Positions 32,101-44,906 are shown, counted from the first letter of the stretch. The stretch is DNA of 64,000 nt from Drosophila persimilis (GCF_003286085.1 NW_020825561.1:1-64000), one strand, 5' to 3'. Translations and numbers: made by a program. The notes: generated by a model not told the origin, from the letters alone.

Positions 32101-34591
32101 GGCAACTATATGGCACCTGCACTTATATAGAACCCTTCCCTATCCAGCACTGTCATGTATACTGAACCACCGCACCTATATAGCACCCACGCTCCAGGAA
32201 ATGTGGCAGGATCGCACATCTTGGGCATAAGCACCAATATGGCAATATAGCCCCAAAAAAGTGGAACCTCCGCAACTATATGGCACCTGCACTTATATAG
32301 AACCCTTCCCTATCCAGCACTGTCATGTATACTGAGCCACCGCACCTATATAGCACCCACGCTCCAGGAAATGTGGCAGGATCGCACATCTTGGGCATAA
32401 GCACCAATATGGCAATATAGCCCCAAAAAAGTGGAACCTCCGCAGCTATATGGCTTCTGCACTTATATAGAACCCTTCCCTATCCAGCACTGGCATGTAT
32501 ACTGAACCACCGCACCTATATAGCATCCACGCTCCAGGAAATGTGGCAGGATCGCATATTTTGGGCATAAGCACCAATATGGCAATATAGCCCCAAAGAA
32601 GTGGAACCTCCGCAACTATATGGCACCTGCACTTATATAGAACCCTTCCCTATCCAGCACTGTCATGTATACTGAACCACCGCACCTATATAGCACCCAC
32701 GCTCCAGGAAATGTGGCAGGATCGCACATCTTGGGCATAAGCACCAATATGGCAATATAGCCCCATAAAAGTGGAACCTCCGCAACTATATGGCTTCTGC
32801 ACTTATATAGAACCCTTCCCTATCCAGCACTGGCATGTATACTGAACCACCGCACCTATATAGCATCCAGCTCCAGGAAATGTGGCAGGATCGCATATTT
32901 TGGGCATAAGCACCAATATGGCAATATAGCCCCAAAAAAGTGGAACCTCCGCAACTATATGGCACCTGCACTTATATAGAATACTTCCCTATCCAGCACT
33001 GGCATGTATACTGAACCACCGCACCTATATAGCATCCACGCTGCAGGAAATGTGGCAGGATCACACATCTTGGGCATAAGCACCAATATGGCAATATAGC
33101 CCCAAAAAAGTGGAACCTCCGCAACTATATGGCACCTGCACTTATATTGAATACTTCCCTATCCAGCACTGGCATGTATACTGAACCACCGCACCTATAT
33201 AGCATCCACGCTGCAGGAAATGTGGCAGGATCGCACATCTTGGACATAAGCACCAATATGGCAATATAGCCCCAAAAAAGTGGAACCTCCGCAACTATAT
33301 GGCACCTGCACTTATATAGAACCCTTCCCTATCCAGCACTGGCATGTATACCGAACCACCGCACCTATATAGCATCCACGCTCCAGGAAATGTGGCAGGA
33401 TCGCATATTTTGGGCATAAGCACCAATATGGCAATATAGCCCCAAAAAAGTGGAACCTCCGCAACTATATGGCACCTGCACTTATATAGAATACTTCCCT
33501 ATCCAGCACTGGCATGTATACTGAAACACCGCACCTATATAGCATCCACGCTCCAGGAAATGTGGCAGGATCGCATATTTTGGGCATAAGCACCAATATG
33601 GCAATATAGCCCCAAAAAAGTGGAACCTCCGCAACTATATGGCACCTGCACTTATATAGAACACTTCCCTATCCAGCACTGGCATGTATACTGAACCACC
33701 GCACCTATATAGCATCCACGCTGCAGGAAATGTGGCAGGATCGCACATCTTGGGCATAAGCACCAATATGACAATATAGCCCCAAAAAAGTGGAACCTCC
33801 GCAACTATATGGCACCTGCACATATATAGAACACTTCCCTATCCAGCACTGGCATGTATACTGAATCACCGCACCTATATAGCACCCACGCTCCAGGAAA
33901 TGTGGCAGGATCGCACATCTCGGGCATAAGCACCAATATGGCAATATAGCCCCAAAAAAGTGGAACCTCCGCAACTATATGGCACCTGCACTTATATTGA
34001 ACCCTTCCCTATCCAGCACTGGCATGTATACTGAACCACCGCACCTATGTAGCACCCACGCTCCAGGAAATGTGGCAGGATCGCACATCTCGGGCATAAG
34101 CACCAATATGGCAATATAGCCCCAAAAAAGTGGAACCTCCGCAACTATATGGCACCTGCACTTATATAGAACCCGTCCCTATCCAGCACTGGCATGTATA
34201 CTGAACCACCGCACCTACAAAGCCCCCACGCTCCAGGAAATGTAGCAGGATCGCACATCTTGGGCATAAGCACCAATATGGCAATATAGCCCCAAAGAAG
34301 TGGAACCTCCGCAACTATATGGCACCTGCACTTATATAGAACACTTCCCTATCCAGCACTGGCATGTATACTGAATCACCGCACCTATATAGCACCCACG
34401 CTCCAGGAAATGTGGCAGGATCGCACATCTCGGGCATAAGCACCAATATGGCAATATAGCCCCAAAAAAGTGGAACCTCCGCAACTATATGGCACCTGCA
34501 CTTATATAGAACCCTTCCCTATCCAGCACTGGCATGTATACTGAACCACCGCACCTATATAGCATCCACGCTCCAGGAAATGTGGCAGGAT

Positions 34592-37200
34592 TGTAACGAG
34601 TCACGAAGAGAATCTTCGCACAATGAAGCTGGTGGTCGGCTAACTGAGAAGGAGTACGCGCTCGCTTCCACGGCTGGTCTCTGGTCGGAAATGGGGATGG
34701 GTTCTTTGGGGTAACCCTCCAGTTAGGTTGCTTCGTTCCTGCTGGTATTATTTTATTAAAATTCGCGTACTCTTTTTGGGAATGGGAGGGGGACAGACAA
34801 GGAAAGGATCATTAGGGGTTCGGTAAGTATATTTGGGCAAAGATAGTATAGAGAAGGAATAGGGATCTACCACCGCGTCGGACATCTCTGTTTTGCTGGC
34901 ACGGAGTCGTGCCACGCCCACCCTACCATGATCCTGAAAAGGCCAATAATAATATCAGGATCCCTGGAGTGTCCGGTATTGGTCATCCTATTTCGCTCCC
35001 GAGCGGCATGGTTCCCCCAAATACGGTAACGTCTAGCACATATTCATCTTAACAATCATTTTATTAGAAACTATATTCAGATACCCTCATGTTACAACAA
35101 AAAAAAAACACTAACAGAGAACTCCAAGACAAGGCTAAATGGACAAAAGTAGGAACAAAGAGCGTCACAAGAGATATAGCTATTAATTCTAGGGAATATT
35201 TAGATTAATAAATACGATAAGTATAAATTGTTATAAGTGCATATACGATATTTTATATGGCGATATAAACTAATGATTTTTCCTTAAATAGAAAGATAAT
35301 AATTCAGCGCCATATAGGTACACATGTCCCAGCACATCGGCTTCAGGGAGTAGTTGGACATACTATTCGTTTTACCAATCGTACTGTAAAGGCAGAAGGC
35401 CAATCAGCTGTGACTAGTTTAAAAGTGTGAGGTCAACGACCGACAAACAGCTCTAGCAAAAAAAAAACGAAGCTTTTGCCACGCTCGCGGAATTTTGGGA
35501 GGCAAAGCAATGTAGTGTTGTTGGTATAGTATAAAGCTCACTCAGTTGTTGTTTGTGTTCCCGCGGCGAAAGATCTTTCGTAGCTGGGCGTGTCGCTGTG
35601 TGTGGGTGCATTACGCTTTTACCTGCAAACCAAAAACAAAATCGAACAGCACGTGCTGCATGGCATAAGCTCGCTGATGTGACCCGGCCGAGCGGACGCT
35701 TTTAAGCTCAAACCTTTAAACTTGTACAAAATGCATTTTCAAACTTTTCAGGTGTGGTTGGTTTTTCTTTTCTGTTTTTCTTTTCTGTCTACAATTATCA
35801 CTAAGTATATCCAACTACACAAAAACGGACATATCACCGGACTGCGAGGGTCAAGGGAATGCGAGTCACGGGGGGGGATCTTACTGGCCTCAGTGGCTTT
35901 CAATGGGCTGTGTGTACATATGTATGTGAGCACATCTCTTTACTTTTTTGTTTTTGGGTACATTCAGCCTACATAATGACACTAACGAGCACCTATGATA
36001 AACACTGGCCTCAGCTGCACTTTAACTAAACGTTGAACAGCTAGGCCCGAATCACGAGAAGAACAAGAGAGGCGATACCACTCAGGGTCGCCGGGAGGTT
36101 ATGTACACACGTGGTGCACTATCTTTTTTTCAGCCCGGTAGGAAAATTTCCGCTGCTTCGGTCCTACGCTGACTGCAAGTTCCGGGTTAACGCGCTTCTT
36201 GGCCCGGTTTTGAACGCGAAACGGTTACGCCAATTCGCCGCACTAAGCCCGGTCAGACGGCTGTCTTCGCCTCGCGCAGCCAAAGTTCACTGCCCGCGAC
36301 TTGGTGGATCAGCTGGTTCGTAGTGCGGGGGCTTAAAGCTCGGGCTGCAGCTTTGGAATACTTCCCAAACTAAGTGCCGATTCTAATGTGGAATTTGAAA
36401 ATACTGATCAGGCTACTTTTTCTAACAGTTCTTAAGGCACATATTTACCCTGTTGGAACTGGCACTGCGAAAATAGGGGGATGGGGTTGAGGTGCTAATT
36501 CCCTCTTTCTCCAGGTGTTTTTGTGTTGGGGCTGCTGACCTCCAAGCGGAAAATACAGAATAATTCGGAAAATCTAACTTCGAGGCTCCTAGCACTATCG
36601 AAGGCCGGTACTCACGTTTTCGTTTAGAACCCAATCTGTTTTCTTGGATCTTTTTTTTTTCGATCTAGTGCACTTTTGTTTCACACACGGAGGTTTAATT
36701 TTATTTTTATTATTTTTTTCTCACCGCGCAACTGAATTCTTGTACGGCCACGAGGAGAAAGAAAGATTTGGGCGGATCTACCGACCAACAAAAATTTGGT
36801 TCTCCGGATCTGCCTTTGCACGATCCTTCGCCATTCACCTTGAACGGTTATGGAAATGGTGGTGAGATTTTTTTTTTTTCGTTTTTACGCCTATTCTTAA
36901 TGTCACCCCTAGGTGGCGCTAGCCCCACATGACAAGGAACATTCAACATGTAACACCACCAAAAAGAAATTAAACCAACCTAACTATACACTAACTATCG
37001 GAAATAAACTTAATAATTAATAAGTATCTCGGTGAGGTGTGATATCTAATTATATAAATAATATAATATATATAAATATATAAATATAAATATATAAATT
37101 GTACAAATAACATCGGCCTACTTTCAGGCGAAGAAAAGTGATAGGCTTTCCTATACGCCCGACAAGCAACCACTACAAATCCCCTCCGGCCAAGATCACA
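34592..37200 (-). repeat. 3' LTR of element D (about 2609 bp)
   Basis: The outer end TGTAACGAGTCACG repeats at 63422, and the first 510 bases match 63422-63935 with one substitution (34740 T, 63570 C). The inner end is placed at AGATCACA (37200), which reads TGTGATCT on the minus strand, 68 nt from the pol stop as in A and C; this boundary is inferred because the matching part of the other LTR is outside the window. The region holds homopolymer runs and AT repeats and only shadow ORFs. Confidence 0.8.
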
Positions 37201-37268
37201 CTTTGGTGTTAATCACATCAAAGGGTGATAGACGCTTGGCGGAAAACCGTTAACCTGTATTAGGATGG

Positions 37269-40200
37269 TCACTGCTTTATGTCTTTAGCGTGGTATTTTC
37301 CGATAAGTCTACCTTGGGGATCTTCTAATTCGTAATAACTGTGACCAAGCCTGCGTTTTATTCTAGCTTTTACAAACGTAGGAGCTAGTTTTGCGCTGAA
37401 ACCTTTAATGAAATTGCTCTGCTGAAAGTTGCGTCTGTAGACCTCCTGGCCAACCTTGAACGCTACGTCACGACTTCGAAGATTGTACTGCTGTTCGTTT
37501 CGTTGGTGTTGTTTTTGTATTGTTCGTTGGGCTGTTTTTCGAATCACATCAAACGAATCTTCCCGACCAAAACTCACCGTACGATCTTCTAAAACCTGCA
37601 AATTTCGTAAGAGCTGATAGGTGTCTCCATTGGTGATCATGTGCTGTCCAAATGCAACCCGATAGGGGCTGTCGTTTAGGGCTGAATGCAGACTAGATCG
37701 TAAGGCACAACTAATAGAACTAAGCTGCTCATCCCAATTAGTTTGATCTGGCTTGATGTAAGCTTTAATGGCTGCAATAACGAAACGGTTAACACGTTCC
37801 GATGCATTGGCTTGAGGTGCGTACACAGCCGTATAAAAATGCTGCACATTGTACTTTTTCAACAGAGAATTGAAGTGATGGGACTTAAATTGTACTCCAT
37901 TGTCGGACACAACCACTTCGGGTACCCCGAAGCAATGGAATAGGTCCTCTTCCAGAAATCGAGTTATCGCCTCCGCTGTAAATTTCTTTACGGGTTTTAA
38001 AAACGGATATTTTGAAAGATGGTCCAAAACAACGAAGATACCGATGTTTCCGGATTTGCTTCGTGGATACGGACCCAGGAAATCCACAAACAACTTCTGA
38101 AAAACTCGTTGAGTTTCCTTCACTGGAGCTAATGGGGGTCGTAACGAACGATTCGGGTACTTGGTGCACTTGCACACCGAACAGCTGTTTATGAACGCTC
38201 TCACATCGGTTACTAAACTTGGCCAATAATAATATCGTCGAACTCTCTCCAACGTTTTATTAATGCCGCTATGAGCTGCTAACGACTGTTCGTGACTCTG
38301 TTTTAGTACATCTGACACCAGCTCCTTTGGAGCCCATAGCTTCCAACACAGGTCGTCAGCGATCTGATCAGCAGCCGCGTGTTCTGCTCGCCGATATATA
38401 TGATTATCGATCACTTTAATGTCTGGCATCTGTGTCTGAGTGCATTCAATTTTTCGTATCAGTTCCAAATATTCTGCTGACTTGAAGCAATCCGACTGCA
38501 GGTCTACCAATCCCTCGCAGCTGAATGCAGATAGATCTTCGGTGTGCACTCGCGACAGAGCATCTGGGACAACATTTTGGCTACCTTTGCGGTGGAAAAT
38601 TTTGAAGTTGAACCCCTGCAATTTGAGAGCCCATCTTGCCAACCTAGAACTTAGGTCCGATTGTGACATTAGCCACTTTAATGATGCATGGTCGGTATGG
38701 ATGGAGAACTCGTGCCCTTCCACATAAGCTCGAAACTTCTTCACACACATTATGGCTGCCAAACACTCTTTCTCCGTGACTGAATAGTTTCGCTGACACT
38801 GATTCAGCTTGCGAGACATGAATGCGATTGGGATATCATTACCATCGCTATCAGTTTGCATTAACACGCCACCAACTCCGGTGTGGCTGGCATCGCACTG
38901 AATGGCAAATGGAATGGTAAAGTCGGGGCTATGTAGGACTGGCGCCCCACACATTTGGTCTTTTAAACTTTCAAACGCCCTTTGCGCTTCGTTGGTCCAT
39001 ACAAACGAACGACGTTTCTTTAGCGTATCTGATATTGGGGCCGCAATTCCAGCATAGTTTTTAATAAATTTATGGTACCATCCAGTGGTTCCCAAAAATC
39101 GTCGCACTTGCTTCACCGATCGCGGCACTGGAAACTCCCGAATGGCAGAAACTTTTTCGGGATCCGTTTGTATCATCCCATACCCTATAACGTGGCCCAG
39201 GTATTTCACTTCCTTCAGACAAAATTTGCTCTTCTCTACATTTATCGTCAGACCAGCTTGCGACAGCCGGTCGGCCAGCGCTTTCAACACGGACATGTGC
39301 TTCTCGAATGACTCCGAAATCACCAATAAGTCGTCGAGATAAATGAAAATCTCATTTCGCAAAGATGGTGGGATAACTTTATCCATCAGTTTGGACATGG
39401 TCTGTGGGGCATTGCATAAGCCAAACGGCATCACCGTGAATTGATATAATGGCCTCCCAGGCACCGCAAAAGCCGTCTTCTCCCGAGCCCTTGGGGTAAG
39501 CGGAATCTGCCAGTAAGCATCTTTAAGATCGATGCTTGAAATGAACTGCGCTTTTGGAAGTCTACTTAAAATGCCATCAATGAGGGGCATAGGGTAAGCA
39601 TTTTTGACTGTTACTCCGTTCACTTTCCGGCTATCAAGGCAAAGGCGAACCTTACCTGGCTTACGCACAATCACGACAGGGGAAGACCACGGGCTATCTG
39701 ACTCTTCAATCACACCAAGGCCTAACATTCGGTCCAATTCTTCGTATATACATTTTTCGACTGCAGGCGACACTGCGTAGTGACGTTGTTTTATGGGGCG
39801 AGTCTCTGAAATTTCTATGTCATGTGTAAGCCAGTTTGTCTTTCCTAATCCTTTTTCGGCAAACGAAGGGAACATCTGTACGATGGCTACTAGTTCCTTC
39901 TGCTGTAATTCCGACAAAGGTATTTGCATCGGGTTGTCAAAATTTATAGCCGCCAAACTGTTATTATTCGCTTTGCTCATTAAAAAGAACGGCAATAGAT
40001 TAAAGCTTCTCCAAAAGTCTATTCCTAGATATAACTCCTGCGATAACGATGGTACAAGATAAAGACATATTCGTTTTGCATTTCCACGAAAGCAAATGAG
40101 TGTGGAGATCCTACCTAGAATAACTTGCTTTTTCCCATCTGCGGTTCGCACGGCTGACTTCATCGGCTTGACCTCAGGGTTTGTTCGAGCTAACTCTTCT

Positions 40201-40558
40201 GCAAATTTACCCCCAAGGCAGCTGATTGAGGCGCCTGTGTCCATCAATCCACTTATCGTCTTGCCAAACAGCGTGACATTGGCGTAGGGTCGTAGATCAG
40301 TTATATTACTAATAACAGAGGATAATATTGCTCTGCGTGTATTTTTACTCTGCGTGCGGAACAGCTTTCTACGCTTACGGTCTCGAGTTTTGCTAGGCGC
40401 GGGGGTCGTTTCCTGATCGTCGTCCTGTAATGGTGTCATAGTGGTCGTTATCATGTCAGGGAGTAGTGGGAGTGAGCTTGACGTTGCCCTGGTTACTCCG
40501 TATTCGTCGCCTTCGACACTAATTTGCGTGCACTCGATAGCGGTGCACGAGCCAACTC
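37269..40558 (-). CDS. pol: Pol of element D: protease, RT, RNase H, integrase
   Basis: The first ATG is at 40454, but the frame is open upstream through the frameshift site, so Pol-specific codons begin near 40558. Counting from 40454 (1061 aa): protease LMDTGA with Asp at 72; RT YLDD at 372-375 after FGLCNAPQTMSKLMD; RNase H with CDAS, EKECLAAIMCVKKF and TDHASLKWL; integrase HHCC finger from the HEQSLAAHSG region to CSVCKCTK; integrase core with D851 and E886 (34 residues between them, as in element A). The C-terminal GKYHAKDIK matches the ends of the A and C Pols. The ORF is intact even though the gag that should feed it is interrupted. Clearly diverged from A and C, so a separate family. 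Confidence 0.94.
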
Positions 40559-41845
40559 GTTTTTTGACGAGCTACATTTTCGGCACGATGGTTTATTTGT
40601 GTCCCGCTTACCACATCCATAACAGAACACCTTACGCTCTGCTTCGCACTCTTGATATCGGTGGCCTTGTTTATTGCAATTCCAGCAAGAAAGCGTCATC
40701 GCGTCGATATCAAAAGCGTCAGCTTCTTCCGAATCGGATTCTGCAGGACCTTCTGTCTGGATGGACATTTCGTTCACCTGATTGCGAGGAACAAATCGTC
40801 GAGTAGCCGGGATTGGCTTAGCAGTGTTTTCGATGAACCTTTCACGCTTGCGTACCACTTGTCGCAACTGCACAATGTTCTGTATGGGCACATATAAAAT
40901 CTCATGTTGTATGTCATTGAGCAGATTTGCTCGTAACACCTCTAACAAGGACTGCTCGGTCATGGGCTGCACAAGCTTGTCTGCAAGCGCAACTATGGCC
41001 TCATAGAAACTGTCAAACGGTTCGTTGAGTTTCTGCTTCCTCTGAGTGATCGCGGTTCTGATTTCTAAATCTGTTCTGCCGTCCGAAAACTGCGATCTCA
41101 GAGCTATCCAGAGATCAATCCAGCGCACTCTTGGTACGCTTTTATGATACCTCCAGTACCATTCACCCGCGCTTCCTTCGAACAGGTTGCTCGCGTAACG
41201 AGATAACAATTCAAAATTGCTGTCTAATGTCTGGCTGGTCAGAGCTTCGACGCGATACAAAAAATCATCTATTGACATAGTGGAGCGCCCTGAGAATCTC
41301 AACTTCCAGTTCGCGATTATCTGGCTAATCCGATCCGCGCGCAACTGATGTGATTGCTGCGACTCGGGTGGAGCTGACAAGTTAGTCGGTCGCTCGGACT
41401 CTGAGTTTGGTAAGGCTGCGTTTTCCCTGGCGGATAACCTAAAGAGTTGCTCAAAGGATTGATTTGACCTAACGGGAGATGACTGCCTATGTGCTGGGTG
41501 TACCCTTTCCGTTGGAACTGTTGCTGCATTCTGGAGCGACAATCTTTGAAACCCCGCTTCAATCGCGTTAGCTAGCATTTGAGTGTGCTGTGCTAGTGCG
41601 GCTGCCACTGCGTCCGCAATGGTCTGTTGCACGCTACCATCCGTGGCTGGCAGACCAGTTCGAGCTGCGGAAGCTGACACCACTACTGCCGCAGGGTTTG
41701 GCGGTTGGCCTCTAGGACGATCTGGAGCGGCCATTGGACCGGAAACACTAGGCCCTTCGGGTTGGCTTATACTTCGGCCCCCACTCTGCATATTGGCAGC
41801 GGATAATTGGTTTTGCTGTGATTTTAGTGTTTTCGATCGAGATCT
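40493..41845 (-). pseudogene. gag: Gag of element D, C-terminal part (gene split by element C)
   Basis: The larger, 3' part of the D gag. It has a Ser/Gln/Pro-rich linker, a capsid-like domain (AGEWYWRYHK, TAITQRKQKLNEPFDSF), a CCHC knuckle (CWNCNKQGHRYQEC) and a C4 cluster (CYGCGKRDTNKPSCRKC). The N-terminal RING part lies 20 kb away at 61931-62207 beyond element C. The lengths of the two parts, less the 4-nt duplication, sum to a multiple of three, so only the insertion breaks the gene. The open frame continues upstream to an ATG at 42070, but that extra stretch is antisense LTR of element C and not part of the original protein. Confidence 0.9.
40527..40565 (-). promoter_or_regulatory. -1 frameshift signal of element D
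   Basis: On the minus strand, heptamer AAAAAAC (40565-40559) is read AAA AAC in the gag frame, right after the C4 zinc cluster. A 9-nt spacer is followed by a perfect 7 bp stem, CGTGCAC (40549-40543) with GTGCACG (40533-40527). The -1 frame runs open for 35 codons to the first pol ATG and beyond. Confidence 0.83.
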
Positions 41846-44160
41846 TGTAGGGGCCGAATTAAGGGAACGAGTATAGAACATCACGGATAAGCATAGTTTT
41901 CTTTTGGTAATGCTTAAAAGTGCAGAGACATAGTAACTCCGAAAGTGGATCGTAAGCTGCAAGCTTTCCGAAAAGCTTTCTAAAGAGAGTCGGCGCGCAG
42001 CGCACGCATTTAAGCGAAAGACGTCACGTTTACCTTGACCCAAGAGAGTAGCGTAGCGTAGGGAGAGCATAGATTAAAAGCTTGCCCAAAAGTTCGCTCA
42101 AATGGGCGAAAGATCATCCGATTATGCAGTTTAAATTCCCAACATCATCCGATTATGCAGTTAAAGTTCCTAAGATCATCCGATTATGCAGTTAAAATTC
42201 CCCAAATATCATCCGATCTTAGAGCTTTTGGTTCGGTACCGCTGGGCTGAACTTGCAGAAGTTGGGCTGGAGTATTGACAAAGAATCGATTGATTAAAGC
42301 GGACGTGTTTGTGCTATACTCGGGAATAAATAAATATATATATATATATATTTAGTCAACGAACAGTTCTGGCAACTACGCCATACCTCGTGAACCGAGT
42401 TCAATAAAGACCCAGAATCAGGAGTAATTAACCAGGAAAGCAGTGTAAAGAAAAGAAAACATAGCTGGTATGTCCGTGATTAATTTGGAAAGTGTTCGTG
42501 GTAAAATATATATATATGAATTTGTGTTATAGGACGGCGGCCCGTAGCCACGGTACCGCTCGTGCGATCATCAGTCGCATAGGAGTGCATATACGGTGTG
42601 GTCTATGAGAGGAGTGTTGCCGGTGGATTGATAAGACAAGTAGTAAACCCGCGGGAGGCACCGAGCAGCGAAACCTGCAGCTTGACGTTGTCCGTCGAAA
42701 GCCTCAACAACCGTGTGGATGCACGGCGAAAACCAAGAGGCGCCTCCGGACCCTTATTTTTGGCGCCGTTGACGCCACCCGTTTATCGAGCCTCCAATGA
42801 GAGTGTAGTCCGCAGACCGACGTCAAATTTGATCGGAAACCTGAAGCCCAGCTAAGGAGTTAATTTACCCCATCTTCAAGTGATTTAGCTGCGCCAGCGA
42901 CACCCAATAATGAACTCGAATTGATTGCATTATTGTTGGATTCTTCCGGAGGCGCAGTCCTACTCAGCCTGGCTGACATGTCTCTCGATCACGGCAATAT
43001 AGGACCATAGTTACTCGTGGATGTAACACAAGCCCCTTTTTCCTCTAGATTTCATGTGCCAGGCTAAAAACCATTCTCTTTCGTCACACGATGTATACAG
43101 TTTTATAGTTAGTTATGTAACACAGCCAACATAATGGTTTTTGGAAACTAATGGGTATGAGAGCAACATTAATTTTCCTTGAGATTACAAAGCAGTACAC
43201 TCTAGTACGCTCATGTGCACATATACTCGTATTAAATATCTTTTCTTTTCCTTAGAATTATGCACCAACGTCATCATTGAGCTCAACGATCACGAATGGA
43301 AAAAGCGGTACTAGCCTACCAAAAGCGCTGTGAGTTTGTAAATAAGAACAAGTACATATATGCACTGAGCTGGGAAGTAACCTGCGTGTTACATGTAATT
43401 TTCTATTGATATTCCCTTTATAAATCCGTAACCATAATGTATTGGTACCTCTCACCCCTTTAGAATCTGTTACCCATATATGATGGTCATTTTTAAATCT
43501 TTATTTTTCTTAATATTTCTTCGCCATTCCTTACTAATATATTAAGCTATCGAGACACAACAAAAATGGATTTAATTATAAGTTAAGAAAACCCCCCCCC
43601 AAGAATTTAGTTATATGATTAGGGATTTATTGAAATATATATATATAATGATATTGATTTTGAAGTACAACCCTAATATGTTCTAAATTCAGTACTCCGC
43701 CCTCAGAAAGGCATGATCGAAGTGGTGGGATGATAACTGTTTAACGTTATTCAAGGGTCTATACGGTCAGGTTACCTGTATAGCGTAGGTCGGGAGGGTA
43801 GAGAAGATAGAGATACTCACTAACACCGGAGTTTCTCATCATTTGAGTAGAGTAATTGATCAGTATGTCCACACTTTCCACAACCAACTTGTTAGTCCCA
43901 TAACCAATTCCTGGCTCCGGTTAAACCTGGATTCTGTTGTTAGTTTTATGTTTGGTTCTTTTTTTTTTTATTATTATTATTTTATTATTTTTAAATGTGC
44001 ACCTAAAACATTATGCGAGTGTGTGTCAGTATGTGATAGGAGAGAGTAGAACGAACCCCGACAATCCGGCGAGCTTAGTCAGAGCATAGCTAGAGGTGCA
44101 CACGAAATCTCTTCATACTAGTATGGGTAAACGACAGCTATCCCACACCTGCACGCTACA
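41846..44160 (+). repeat. 5' LTR of element C (2315 bp)
   Basis: Matches the pieces of the 3' LTR from 49827 to 61930. Contains a 31-bp tandem motif (42113-42225), an AT microsatellite at 42507-42517 that is the site of the non-LTR insertion in the other LTR, another at 43638-43646 that is the site of B2 there, and a T run at 43959-43969 that is the site of the DINE there. The 3' end carries a block (44049-44108) conserved with element A. Confidence 0.93.
42113..42225 (+). repeat. 31-bp tandem repeat in the LTR of element C
   Basis: ATCATCCGATTATGCAGTTA-like units start at 42113, 42144, 42175 and (partial) 42208. The repeat lies about 270 bp from the LTR start and is repeated in the 3' LTR from 50094. 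The word resembles the duplicated motif of element A at 1634. Likely a U3 protein-binding array; the function is inferred. Confidence 0.8.
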
Positions 44161-44164
44161 TAAT

Positions 44165-44182
44165 TGGCGCCCAACGTGGGGC
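44165..44182 (+). other. Primer binding site of element C (tRNA-Lys type)
   Basis: TGGCGCCCAACGTGGGGC lies 4 nt after the LTR end and is identical to the site of element A. Confidence 0.9.
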
Positions 44183-44906
44183 CCGAAGGGACATGATCTC
44201 TCGTAAAGTTGGTACTTAACTTTAGTACCAGAGGCATGTCATTCTGGGGCTAGGCTCCACCATAGCTCTATATTCCATCCAAAACAATAATTCTCTGGTA
44301 ATACTATACTGATAGATCTCTTCGGGTGGGAGTACGACAGCTGTTGCATACGGAACCTACGACTATTTTTCATGGTTGGAAAAGTCGACCTGTGTATAAT
44401 TTGTTGTCTCTTCCTCCGGATGGACTAGCTTATATAGGTAGTTACAATATACAGATATCACGATATAGGACTCCACCAACGAGATAGCTAAAGATGTTGA
44501 TTTGGGGAACTGCCGGAGTTATTCAAAAGACGGATACCCCGACTCAAAGTTATATTCATTAAATTATCTTGAGCTTGGCTGTAGAGATTCCTTTATCAAA
44601 TTCTAGTTGGGTTAGGAAAAAGTCGCAGATTTTAGGAATCACGATCTTCTACTTATGATAAGTAGAGACTGTCCATTATCCGGACTTATACCTTCAAAAC
44701 TGGTAATAGAACTGGCCAACATACACAACTTAATTACTCAACTATTCAAATCGAAACGTACAGTTAGTGGTAGACCACCTAGATCATGCCTGGAGAGGGC
44801 GAACATATTAAGTAAATTCCAAATTCGTTAACTCATATTTGCATATTAGTTTCATAATTTTATTTTCATTATTATTTTTTTTTTTATTAAGAAATTCATA
44901 CAAATC
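44183..44906 (+). other. Untranslated leader of element C
   Basis: No credible ORF. A short hairpin (GGTACT near 44209 with AGTACC near 44221) lies just after the primer site. The leader ends in a T-rich tract (about 44856-44888) close to the gag start, as in element A. Nothing else recognised. Confidence 0.65.

Larger units (their letters stand above)
18458..34591. repeat. Main 170-bp satellite array (about 95 monomers)
   Basis: Uninterrupted head-to-tail array between elements A and D. Monomers are nearly identical; a few are 169 or 171 bp. A 70 bp offset similarity inside the monomer (CCGCAACTATATGGCACC against CCGCACCTATATAGCATCC) hints at an older internal duplication. Rare variants recur at exact multiples of the monomer, showing higher-order repeats (separate entries). 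The array ends at GTGGCAGGAT where the 3' LTR of D begins. Long minus-strand ORFs in it are chance open frames. Confidence 0.97.

Noticed and set aside
32786..33974. Further minus-strand satellite ORFs of 61-89 codons
   Set aside because: Same reason: repeat translation and not a gene.
18458..34591. Possible CRISPR array
   Set aside because: There are no unique spacers: the entire 170-bp unit is repeated. The rest of the window is clearly eukaryotic.
18458..34591. CENP-B-box-like motif in the satellite
   Set aside because: I looked for the TTCG....A..CGGG pattern in the consensus monomer and found none.
35722..36865. Small plus-strand ORFs in the 3' LTR of D
   Set aside because: No domain, no conservation between strands, low-complexity T- and A-rich flanks; treated as chance.
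42113..42225. Short CRISPR-like repeat
   Set aside because: The 31-bp units are contiguous with no spacers, and they lie in an LTR.
42598..42855. 85-codon ORF in both LTRs of C (also 52122-52379)
   Set aside because: Lies in the LTR and recurs only because LTRs are identical; no domain seen. Could be rechecked if transcripts are found.
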